Source: JANYGM01 sp043764015 (lineage in GTDB: Bacteria > Bacteroidota > Bacteroidia > Cytophagales > Thermonemataceae). From it: a stretch of 12,220 nucleotides of DNA. The DNA is taken from assembly GCA_043764015.1 (NCBI GenBank), contig JAYUKY010000064.1, positions 1-12,220 on the forward strand, in the 5' to 3' direction. How positions within the stretch are numbered: the stretch's first letter is position 1; every line of letters begins with the position of its first letter. The position numbers and the translations under genes were made by a program. The notes under the pieces are model-generated. The model was not told where the DNA came from. It saw only the letters and a program-made list of their open reading frames with translations, and did no database searches. Below, in pieces: positions 1 to 5,973 of this stretch.

Positions 1-27
1 TGTAGCATAATAGAAGAAACCCCACCT

Positions 28-53
28 AAATCCTCCCCTGCTGGGAGGACTTT
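28..53. terminator. GC-rich hairpin at the left edge
   Basis: TCCTCCC at 31-37 pairs perfectly with GGGAGGA at 43-49 around a 5-nt loop. Flanking AAA (28-30) and TTT (51-53) extend the stem past one bulged C. This is the most GC-rich patch in an AT-rich surrounding. It lies downstream of the minus-strand gene cluster and could end its transcription, or that of a plus-strand gene outside the window. The plus-strand side has a run of six T at 62-67, but it is 12 nt away from the stem. The role is inferred. Confidence 0.4.
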
Positions 54-76
54 AAAGACACTTTTTTAAAATTATA

Positions 77-95
77 AGACTTTCGCAGGAGGTCT
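77..95 (-). terminator. Hairpin overlapping the stop of the small lipoprotein ORF
   Basis: An 8-bp stem with a 3-nt loop (AGACTTTC against GAGGTCT plus one base, including two G-U pairs) spans 77-95. On the minus strand it is followed by an AT-rich stretch containing TTTT. The stop codon of the small lipoprotein ORF (94-96) is inside the first arm. The position fits a terminator for the minus-strand cluster. The weak T tract keeps confidence low. Confidence 0.35.
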
Positions 96-225
96 AATAT
101 CTAAAAGATTTATCACTCACAAATCCTACTATACTTTTATCATCTCCTAACAAAAAAATATCATTTTTATTTTTATGATTAGAGCAGCTACAAAATAATA
201 TCAATATTAAAAATAGTGTTTTCAT
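94..225 (-). CDS. Small putative lipoprotein, possibly truncated
   Basis: A 43-codon ORF starts with ATG at 225-223 and stops with TAG at 96-94. The N-terminus is a lipoprotein-type signal: Met-Lys-Thr, a run of Leu/Ile/Phe (residues 4-11), then Cys-Ser-Cys-Ser-Asn. Cys14 is the likely lipidation site, although the -3 Phe is not the classic lipobox residue. The mature part would be only about 30 polar residues (Asn/Lys/Asp rich) with no recognised domain. It starts 21 bp after the stop of the zinc-ribbon pseudogene and probably shares its transcript. The stop falls in a hairpin, so a repeat inserted into a longer gene could have cut the protein short. No function can be assigned. Confidence 0.45.
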   Translation of the reverse strand: MKTLFLILILFCSCSNHKNKNDIFLLGDDKSIVGFVSDKSFRY

Positions 226-246
226 ATATTTACTGTTTTTTAGATT

Positions 247-754
247 TTAATCTTCCATTTCTTGCAACTCATTTTCACAATTTAGACAAACAAAATAGTT
301 CTCTTTTATAATATTTATTTGGTTGCATTTATTGCAAATTCTAAAATGAAGTTCAGTTGTAAAACATTCTGGAAATTTGATGTTAATTTTATCCAAAGTT
401 TGTTTTACGGCATATCACGAACCTACAGAAGGACAATATCCAGTTGATTGGTTAGTAATTTGACTAATTTGCACAACATTATTTTTGTACATTTCAAAAG
501 TTATTTCTCCAGCTGACAATACCATTTCACCATTAGCGCAGACTATATGCTCTGAATGTCTATCATTTATGCGTAAATTAGACGCTGTATCAATCACAAA
601 TGTTGCTATTATTTCTGAATTATTATCTTTTTTTTTGATTAGTTTTTGTAATCCAATTTTCAATATCAGCAATAGAACTTATTAAAGTACCTTTTAATTC
701 ACTTTTGACAAGTTTTAATAGTTCTTTATCTCCAACAAATTTGTATTTCCTCAT
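247..754 (-). pseudogene. Zinc-ribbon protein gene with frameshift and nonsense lesions
   Basis: Joining two frames gives one protein of about 168 residues. ATG at 754-752 opens a frame encoding MRKYKFVGDKELLKLVKSEL and on to ...ITKTNQKK. This frame then hits TAA just after a run of nine A on the minus strand (628-636). With eight A the frame would continue into DNNSEIIATFVID and run to TGA at 417-415. The same frame then continues past the TGA as YAVKQTLDKINIKFPECF to TAA at 249-247. The C-terminal part carries Cys-Asn-Lys-Cys and Cys-Leu-Asn-Cys, a typical zinc ribbon. From memory, related uncharacterised bacterial proteins have Trp between the Ser and the Tyr where the TGA lies, so TGG to TGA is the likely change. 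The gene begins 25 bp after the YigZ-family stop, in the same direction. The frameshift alone could be a homopolymer sequencing error. Two lesions favour real decay. Confidence 0.75.
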
Positions 755-779
755 AAAATGCCACTTCAATATTTTAAAA

Positions 780-1358
780 TCATTTCACCCATTTTTTAAA
801 TTTCTCTTGTGTTTCTAATAGGTTACTTTTTTTGGTTAAAAGTGTCATTTCGCACCAGATACCAAAGTTTTGAGTTTGTATTTTTAGGGCTAATTGTTCT
901 ATCAGACGCATTATTTCGTTGGTTTCCTCATAATTATATTGAATATTTATAGGCAAAACAACTGTTTTTTCAATGATTTCAGCAGTTTCCAGTGCATTTG
1001 CGGCAGCCGTTTTGTAGGCACTTATAAGACCACTCACGCCCAGTTTTGTACCGCCAAAATACCTAACCACTACTACAAGCGTATCAGTAAGATTTTTGGA
1101 ACGGATTTGTCCCAAAATAGGCGTTCCTGCGCTATGGCTAGGCTCACCGTCATCATTGGCACGATATTTTTCCTGATTTGCACCCAAAATATAAGCAAAA
1201 CAATGATGTGAAGCATCAAAATAGCTTTTTTTAAGTATTTCTAAACATTGTTTTACTTCCTGCTCCGTTTCCACAGGATACGAAAACGCCATAAATTTGC
1301 TTCCTTTCTCTTTGTAAAGGCTTTGTGTGGGTGCAGAAATAGTCAGAAAAGTATCCAA
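780..1358 (-). CDS. IMPACT/YigZ (UPF0029) family protein
   Basis: The protein belongs to the YigZ/IMPACT family, cytosolic proteins linked to translation control in eukaryotes but poorly understood in bacteria. The UPF0029 domain is clear: Tyr-Lys-Glu-Lys-Gly-Ser-Lys-Phe near the N-terminus, the DDGEPSHSAGTP signature, then VVVVRYFGGTKLGVSGL. The C-terminal third fits the ferredoxin-like DUF1949 domain. The length (192 residues from the chosen start) is normal for the family. No ATG is available upstream. A TTG at 1388-1386 would add ten residues. I chose the TTG at 1358-1356 because Met-Asp-Thr-Phe-Leu-Thr-Ile matches the usual family start, and because the upstream TTG lies inside a TATATTTG promoter-like box (1386-1393). 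It heads the minus-strand cluster and is divergent from the glycosyltransferase. Confidence 0.9.
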   Translation of the reverse strand: MDTFLTISAPTQSLYKEKGSKFMAFSYPVETEQEVKQCLEILKKSYFDASHHCFAYILGANQEKYRANDDGEPSHSAGTPILGQIRSKNLTDTLVVVVRYFGGTKLGVSGLISAYKTAAANALETAEIIEKTVVLPINIQYNYEETNEIMRLIEQLALKIQTQNFGIWCEMTLLTKKSNLLETQEKFKKWVK

Positions 1359-1385
1359 AATAAACAGAGAATTAGTATTTGGTGG

Positions 1386-1425
1386 CAAATATACAGATAT
1401 TTGTTTTATATTTGTAATAAATTTG
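1386..1425. promoter_or_regulatory. Divergent promoter region with TAnnTTTG boxes
   Basis: The space between the divergent YigZ-family and glycosyltransferase genes holds three matches to the Bacteroidota -7 element TAnnTTTG. They are TATATTTG on the minus strand (1393 to 1386), TATATTTG on the plus strand (1407-1414) and TAAATTTG on the plus strand (1418-1425). The last ends 26 bp before the glycosyltransferase ATG. I see no convincing -33 TTTG at about 19 bp from any of them, and such boxes are common by chance in AT-rich DNA. Confidence 0.3.
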
Positions 1426-1451
1426 CCTAACTAACTTTCGTATGAATTAAA

Positions 1452-2570
1452 ATGAAAATAGCTATTTTACTCAATACTTCTTGGAATATTTATAACTTTC
1501 GGGCAGGGCTGATAAAGCACTTTTTAGCGCAAAAACACGAGATTATTTGCCTTGCGCCAAAAGATGATTATTCTCATTTGCTGGTGGAAATGGGCTGTAC
1601 CTTCATAGAAACGCCATTAGATAATAAAGGTATCAACCCTTTGAATGATTTGAAATACTGTTTTTCCCTTTGGAAAATCTTACGAAAAATAAGTCCTGAT
1701 ATTATCTTTGCTTATACCATAAAACCCAATATTTATGGAAATTTTGTTGCCAAAATGCTTAATATTCCTGTTGTGAGCAATGTTTCTGGGCTTGGAACGG
1801 TTTTTATCCGTGAAAATTTTTCTGCTAAAATAGCACATTTTTTGTATAAAATGGCTTTTAAGTTTCCTCAAAAAATATTTTTTCAGAATCAAGATGATTT
1901 ACAGATTTTTTTGGATAAAAAACTGCTCAAAAAATCAAAAACCGCCCTTCTTGCAGGTTCTGGTATCAATTTAGAAGAATTTTCTTTCAATATTTTACCC
2001 CAAAATAATACTTTTACGTTCTTACTCATTGCTCGTTTGATTTATGATAAAGGCATTTTGGAGTATATTGATGCTATTCGTATTATAAAAAAACAGCAAG
2101 AAAACCACCAAAATAATATCCAAATAAAATTCCAATTATTAGGCAAAATAGACACGCAAAATGCGCTCAATATCACTCAAACGCAGGTAGATGCGTGGGT
2201 AGGAGAGGAATTGATAGAATATTTGGGGGAAACAAATAATGTAAAACCCTTTATTATTGCAGCTGATTGTGTGATTTTGCCTTCGTACCGTGAGGGAACG
2301 CCACGCACACTCTTAGAGGCGGCAGCCATTGGTAGACCAATAGTTACAACAAATGCGGCAGGTTGCAAAGAAGTGGTTGAAAATGAACTAAATGGCTTTT
2401 TGTGTGAGCCAAAAAACGCCCAAGATTTAGCAGATAAAATGACAAAAATGCTATTTTTGTCCACAGAAAAACGGCAAGAAATGGCGTATAATGGTAGAAA
2501 AAAAGTAGTAGCGCAATTTGATGAAAAACTTGTAATAGAAAAATATCAACAAGAAGTAGATGTTTTGTGA
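1452..2570 (+). CDS. GT4-family glycosyltransferase
   Basis: A 372-residue GT-B fold glycosyltransferase of family 4, which moves a sugar from an NDP-sugar to a lipid-linked or surface glycan acceptor at the inner face of the inner membrane. The N-terminal Rossmann domain starts with MKIAILLNTSWNIYNFRAGL. Residues 88-118 (AYTIKPNIYG, SNVSGLGTVF) resemble the PglA/CapM-like subgroup. In the donor-binding domain, Arg195 and Lys200 lie in IARLIYDKG. The family E-x7-E motif is Glu281/Glu289 in REGTPRTLLEA, followed by the conserved GRPIVTTNAAGCKE. There is no signal peptide or TM segment. It is not next to other polysaccharide genes, so donor and acceptor cannot be named. A perfect hairpin begins 4 bp after the stop, before the methyltransferase gene. 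Confidence 0.93.
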   Translation: MKIAILLNTSWNIYNFRAGLIKHFLAQKHEIICLAPKDDYSHLLVEMGCTFIETPLDNKGINPLNDLKYCFSLWKILRKISPDIIFAYTIKPNIYGNFVAKMLNIPVVSNVSGLGTVFIRENFSAKIAHFLYKMAFKFPQKIFFQNQDDLQIFLDKKLLKKSKTALLAGSGINLEEFSFNILPQNNTFTFLLIARLIYDKGILEYIDAIRIIKKQQENHQNNIQIKFQLLGKIDTQNALNITQTQVDAWVGEELIEYLGETNNVKPFIIAADCVILPSYREGTPRTLLEAAAIGRPIVTTNAAGCKEVVENELNGFLCEPKNAQDLADKMTKMLFLSTEKRQEMAYNGRKKVVAQFDEKLVIEKYQQEVDVL

Positions 2571-2574
2571 TTTC

Positions 2575-2607
2575 AACTTCCCGAAAGTTGGAAACTTTCG
2601 GGAAGTT
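2575..2607. repeat. Perfect 15-bp-stem palindrome, copy 1
   Basis: AACTTCCCGAAAGTT (2575-2589), loop GGA, then AACTTTCGGGAAGTT (2593-2607). Both arms are identical to those of the element at 11404-11436, and only the 3-nt loop differs. Each arm is itself a partial palindrome (AACTT...AAGTT). It follows the glycosyltransferase stop and is not followed by a T tract, so intrinsic termination is plausible but not textbook. It may instead stabilise mRNA or be a dispersed repeat. Confidence 0.85.
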
Positions 2608-2639
2608 ATTCAGCAAATGTATTCATCTGTGTATCTGTG

Positions 2640-2660
2640 GCAATTTAAAACTCATAACTC
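2640..2660. repeat. Short heptad repeat before trmN6-like start
   Basis: The last 21 bases before this position read as three 7-mers: CAATTTA, AAAACTC and ATAACTC. The second and third differ at one position. The GTG start codon follows three bases later. The tract is short and would be unremarkable alone; its 7-bp unit matches the phase of the arrays at 4401-4428 and 7743-7770. Confidence 0.4.
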
Positions 2661-2663
2661 AAA

Positions 2664-3449
2664 GTGTCAAATTCGTATTTTCAGTTCAAAAAATTTAGGA
2701 TAGAGCAGGGGCAAACCGCAATGAAAGTCTGTACAGAGGCTTGCATTTTTGGTGCTTGTATTGATGTTTCTAACATTTCAAAACTACCAAAACCCACAAA
2801 AATACTGGATATTGGCGCAGGAACGGGCATTTTGTCGTTGATGCTTGCACAACGCATTACAGAAAATTTTACAGAAAATACTAATAATCAAATACTTATA
2901 GATGCAGTTGAGCTTGAAGAAAAAGCATTTTTGCAAGCGCAAGAAAATATCAAAAATAGTATTTTTTCTGATAAAATAACTGCTTTTAATGTTTCTATAC
3001 AAGATTTTGCTGGAAATAATACGCAAAAATATGATTTGATTGTGTCAAATCCACCGTTTTTTAGTAATCATCTTTTATCAAAAATAGCAAATAAAAACCT
3101 TGCATTGCACACAAACACACTTTCTTTTGATGATTTGGCAAAGGCAGGATCACAATTATTACACGAGAACGGCACTTTTGAAATATTGCTCCCAGCCTAC
3201 GAAATGAGTCTTTTTGAGCAAATAGCTAACAAATATAATCTTCAAATTACCAAAAACTTAAATGTTTTTAACACAGAAAAACACCTAAAAGATAATAAAA
3301 TTTTCAGAAAAATATGTACTTTGAAATTCAATGCAAATGTTTTAGATAAAAGCATTATTTTAGAAGAAAGTTTAGTTATAAAATCAGAAGAAAATGCTTA
3401 TATAGACAGTTTTAAGCTACTTTTAAAAGATTTTTATTTGCATTTGTAA
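2664..3449 (+). CDS. trmN6: TrmN6-like tRNA1(Val) A37 N6-methyltransferase
   Basis: A SAM-dependent class I methyltransferase, most like TrmN6/YfiC, which methylates A37 next to the anticodon of tRNA1(Val). The family N-terminus FRIEQGQTAMKVCTEACIFG (residues 11-30) is clear. Motif I is ILDIGAGTG (47-55). The adenine-N6 catalytic motif is Asn-Pro-Pro-Phe (129-132). The length of 261 residues is normal. The start is GTG (2664-2666), which puts the conserved Phe-x-Phe-Lys-Lys-Phe-Arg stretch 5 residues in. There is no ATG upstream in frame with useful spacing, and no Shine-Dalgarno sequence. It is convergent with the membrane-protein gene, with 12 bp between stops. The C-terminal third is more diverged, so another adenine-N6 target is possible. 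Confidence 0.88.
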   Translation: MSNSYFQFKKFRIEQGQTAMKVCTEACIFGACIDVSNISKLPKPTKILDIGAGTGILSLMLAQRITENFTENTNNQILIDAVELEEKAFLQAQENIKNSIFSDKITAFNVSIQDFAGNNTQKYDLIVSNPPFFSNHLLSKIANKNLALHTNTLSFDDLAKAGSQLLHENGTFEILLPAYEMSLFEQIANKYNLQITKNLNVFNTEKHLKDNKIFRKICTLKFNANVLDKSIILEESLVIKSEENAYIDSFKLLLKDFYLHL

Positions 3450-3461
3450 ATCTTTGTGTTT

Positions 3462-3887
3462 TTAGACTTTGACAATTTTAAGCACTTTTTTACGTATGGG
3501 CGTAACCACTATTTGTATGTTGTCTTTCACCTTAAAAGCCTGATATTGCTCATAACTTGCCAGATAACGAATATGATCAATATATAAAGCATTATAACCT
3601 TTGCCACTACGTTTTTTGGTGATAACGCCGTTTATGATGTCTTTAAAGCCATTTCTAATATCTTGCTTTATTTTATCTTGATTTTTGGTTGTGATAAAAT
3701 ACACCACCACAGAGAAAACAACAGAGTTTAGCACAACAAAAGGGAATGGCAAAATATCCATATAAAACTGAAGTGCTGTAAAAACCACTAGAATAGGAGA
3801 AATTATTTGCATAGTAAGCGTGCCATTTTTAATGGTTTTTTCTAAAAGAGCAATATCTTCTGATGTAAGTTTTTCTTGATTATTCAT
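3462..3887 (-). CDS. Two-TM membrane protein, paralogue A of a tandem pair
   Basis: An unrecognised 141-residue membrane protein. The plan is a short charged N-terminus, TM1 (about 25-41), TM2 (about 47-66), a conserved amphipathic segment (QDIRNGFKDIINGVITKK) and a soluble C-terminal domain rich in beta-forming residues (about 98-141). It is a clear paralogue of the next gene: both begin MNNQEKL and share NGFK-[DE]-I, ALY, and a Val-Leu-x-Ile-Val ending. The ATG is 2 bp beyond the stop of that gene, so translation is probably coupled. It is the last gene of the GTPase cluster, and its C-terminus faces the trmN6-like gene. A role as a membrane anchor or partner for the GTPase system is inferred from position only. 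Confidence 0.75.
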   Translation of the reverse strand: MNNQEKLTSEDIALLEKTIKNGTLTMQIISPILVVFTALQFYMDILPFPFVVLNSVVFSVVVYFITTKNQDKIKQDIRNGFKDIINGVITKKRSGKGYNALYIDHIRYLASYEQYQAFKVKDNIQIVVTPIRKKVLKIVKV

Positions 3888-3889
3888 CT

Positions 3890-4336
3890 TTATTTTGGAA
3901 CAGCGACAATGCTAAGAACGGTTTTGCTTATGGGCAAAATCTCTAACTTTACGTTATCACCCTCTTCAAAAGCCATATATTGCTCGTTCACTACAGGATA
4001 TTTCTCTTTATTTATTTTAAAATATAATGCTCGTTTGTTGGCAACTTTCTCACTAACTACGCCCTCCACAATCTCCTTAAAACCATTTTGAAGGTCTGTT
4101 TTTAGCATTTTCTGTTGTGTTTGGAGTAGCCAATAAGCCAAACCATAAAAAAGAATCAATATCACTATAAAAATGATAGAAAATGCGCTATTGAAGGCTT
4201 CACCAGAAGCCCAAATCATAAATAAATACATTAAAAGGAGAAAAGCTGGCAATATTTTGTAGACAATTTTATAATCAGCCTGTTGTTTTTCTACGAATTT
4301 GAGGTCGTTTGTGTTAAGTTTTTCTTGATTATTCAT
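3890..4336 (-). CDS. Two-TM membrane protein, paralogue B of a tandem pair
   Basis: A 148-residue protein with the same layout as its downstream paralogue: N-terminal MNNQEKLNTND, TM1 (about 26-43), TM2 (about 50-71), a conserved LQNGFKEIVEGVVSEK segment, and a C-terminal domain ending in EEGDNVKLEILPISKTVLSI. The GDNVKLE stretch and the nearby Tyr/Lys-rich region suggest a small beta-barrel-like domain, but I do not recognise the family. The first 22 nt of the gene are identical to those of its paralogue, which points to recent duplication or gene conversion at the 5' end. It begins 81 bp after the GTPase stop, separated by a heptad repeat. Confidence 0.75.
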   Translation of the reverse strand: MNNQEKLNTNDLKFVEKQQADYKIVYKILPAFLLLMYLFMIWASGEAFNSAFSIIFIVILILFYGLAYWLLQTQQKMLKTDLQNGFKEIVEGVVSEKVANKRALYFKINKEKYPVVNEQYMAFEEGDNVKLEILPISKTVLSIVAVPK

Positions 4337-4400
4337 AATTTTAATGGTTGTTTTTTGATAGTTTCTATACGTAATAAATTGATTATCAAAATTTGTATTT

Positions 4401-4428
4401 AATTCACAATTTAAAATTCACAATTCAG
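4401..4428. repeat. Heptad array AATTCAC at the GTPase 3' end
   Basis: Four consecutive 7-mers: AATTCAC (4401-4407), AATTTAA, AATTCAC (4415-4421) and AATTCAG. Two copies are identical and two degenerate. The array contains the last two codons and the stop codon (TGA, 4420-4418) of the small GTPase, so the end of the protein is set by the repeat. Confidence 0.65.
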
Positions 4429-4921
4429 AAAGTATGTTTTTACTAAGTTCCAAAAACATTTTTTCTACATTTTCTCCTGTTTTTGCAGAAGAAAGATAAT
4501 CATACTTTAAATCTGTTTCAAGCGTGTTTATATCAATTAAATCAACTTTATTTCCTACTATAATGACTTTTGCTTTTGGTAAAAGTGTGGCTACGTAGGC
4601 TAAATCTTCTTTCATTTTCTCAAAAGTGGAGGGTCTTGTAACATCAAAAACGTAAATAACACCATGAGAACCAAGATAATACGCTTTATTTACTTTCTCT
4701 TGTGCCACTTCCCCTGCAATGTCCCAAATGAGTAATGTTAGTTGCGTATCTTCCTCTTGTGTGTTTTCAGCTGGAATATCAATGGTTTTTTTGTCTATTT
4801 TAACGCCAAGCGTGGTGAGATAGTCTTCTGAAAATCTTTTATGCACAAAAGCATTGGTGAGCGAGGTTTTACCAACGCCAAAATTTCCAATTAAAATTAC
4901 TTTTTTGCTTAATTGCTTCAT
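4418..4921 (-). CDS. Ras-like small GTPase
   Basis: A single-domain Ras-superfamily GTPase (167 residues), a molecular switch of the kind prokaryotes use for polarity, motility and membrane organisation. All G motifs are visible: P-loop GNFGVGKT (12-19), switch I Thr36/Thr37 in YLTTLGVKI, G3 WDIAGE (66-71), G4 NKVD (124-127), G5 SSAK (144-147). The overall look is closer to Rab/Ras (WDxAG) than to MglA. Glu71 sits where Ras and Rab have the catalytic Gln. No C-terminal Cys or CAAX is present, so it is not lipidated that way; membrane contact must come from partners. Its start overlaps the end of the upstream regulator gene by 53 nt, and no later Met can keep the P-loop, so the start is firm. 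The upstream roadblock/longin-like protein is the natural candidate regulator, and the two-TM pair downstream the candidate anchor. Confidence 0.92.
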   Translation of the reverse strand: MKQLSKKVILIGNFGVGKTSLTNAFVHKRFSEDYLTTLGVKIDKKTIDIPAENTQEEDTQLTLLIWDIAGEVAQEKVNKAYYLGSHGVIYVFDVTRPSTFEKMKEDLAYVATLLPKAKVIIVGNKVDLIDINTLETDLKYDYLSSAKTGENVEKMFLELSKNILSEL

Positions 4922-5876
4922 CTATTTTATTTAATTTATTATTTAGTGTGTTAAGTGTATTATTAATATTGTAGTTTTCAAACTTATCAAAATGTGCTGT
5001 AAGTGCAGCAGAAGCAGCTTTATTGTCTAATTGTTCTCCTTGATTTTCTATTTTGGAGAGATAATTTTCGTCAAAAACTTTCAAATAATCAAGAACACGA
5101 TATTTGTAAGTAGAATCTACAACACCTTTTAGAGCAGCTACAAGGTAATATTTGCGTGCATTATAGAGGATAATTTTAAAAGTACCATATTCTATCATAT
5201 CCAACTCTCCATCTTGATAAAATGCGTCTTTTACAAAAGATTTTATAGCTGTAATCATACCTGCCACCATATCATTATCAACAGAATCATTGTTGGTATA
5301 TTCTGCAAGAAGCATACCAGAATCTTGTTCTATCACATACGCCTCTTCTACGTTGGGCTTGTTGGCATTTTTAATGATTTGCGCATTTTGTTTGATACCA
5401 AACACGCCTAAAACCTGCCTTTTCATACTTTCCATAGAAAAAGTTGTCTCAATTTGCTTATTGATACCTTCAGAAAGTTTTTCCATTTCTATTTGCAAAA
5501 ACTTAGTGATAAGTTTGCCCATAATAGGATAAAGCGCGTCTATAATGTCTGGTTGGGATTCTTTTATTTGTTTTTTGATGGCTGTCGTAACCATTTTTCC
5601 AGATTGTCCATCAAACTCCACCTTAAATTCTTCTACTTTTTTATCTACAACAGGTGCAACAACTTCTGGAATATTAGCATTTGCCTTAATAAGTTCTTCT
5701 TTAATACCTTGCAGTTGTTTTTCATATATTAATTTTAAACGCTGATTTTCTTGGCGCAAAGCTTCCTCAAACATTTCAAAGAAAACGTCCACTTTTTTAC
5801 CATCATCTTTAATCTCTTGTTCCAAATCCTTTTTAAGTATATTCCCAATATTTTCAATATGTATAATCTTTGCCAA
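4869..5876 (-). CDS. Coiled-coil protein with roadblock/longin-like domain, GTPase partner
   Basis: A 335-residue soluble protein. Residues 15-70 are a charged, coiled-coil-like helix region. Residues 97-150 carry QPDIIDALYPIMGKLI and a SEGINKQIETTFSMESMKRQV stretch. Residues 166-275 look like a roadblock/longin fold (AYVIEQDSGMLL, then DMVAGMITAIKSFVKDAF, then YYLVAALKG). From memory, the segments from about 97 to 275 resemble the part that precedes the OmpA domain in a group of bacterial OmpA-like proteins. Here it stands alone, with no signal peptide, TM segment or OmpA domain. MglB, the GAP of MglA, is also a roadblock protein, so a GAP, GEF or scaffold role towards the overlapping GTPase is the best inference. 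The tail is aromatic (NFNWKFWRW). The start is TTG (5876-5874), two codons after an in-frame TAG; the next Met is residue 35, which would remove part of the helix region. Confidence 0.82.
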   Translation of the reverse strand: MAKIIHIENIGNILKKDLEQEIKDDGKKVDVFFEMFEEALRQENQRLKLIYEKQLQGIKEELIKANANIPEVVAPVVDKKVEEFKVEFDGQSGKMVTTAIKKQIKESQPDIIDALYPIMGKLITKFLQIEMEKLSEGINKQIETTFSMESMKRQVLGVFGIKQNAQIIKNANKPNVEEAYVIEQDSGMLLAEYTNNDSVDNDMVAGMITAIKSFVKDAFYQDGELDMIEYGTFKIILYNARKYYLVAALKGVVDSTYKYRVLDYLKVFDENYLSKIENQGEQLDNKAASAALTAHFDKFENYNINNTLNTLNNKLNKIDEAIKQKSNFNWKFWRW

Positions 5877-5973
5877 AAATAGCTAAAAAAAAGCTAAATA
5901 CAAAAAAGCTATTAAATATTTTATTATATCAACTAAAATTATAGAAATATTATGGCATATAATTATACCTGTT

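Noticed and set aside
415..417. In-frame TGA read as Trp or selenocysteine
   Set aside because: TGA ends other intact genes here (glycosyltransferase at 2568-2570, GTPase at 4420-4418), and no SECIS-like hairpin follows; a nonsense mutation is simpler.
628..636. Programmed frameshift on the nine-A run in the zinc-ribbon gene
   Set aside because: The A run is slippery, but the second lesion downstream means a frameshift alone would not give a full protein.
1386..1388. TTG at 1388 as the start of the YigZ-family gene
   Set aside because: It lies inside a TATATTTG box and adds ten residues not typical of the family; the TTG at 1358 gives the usual N-terminus. Not fully excluded.
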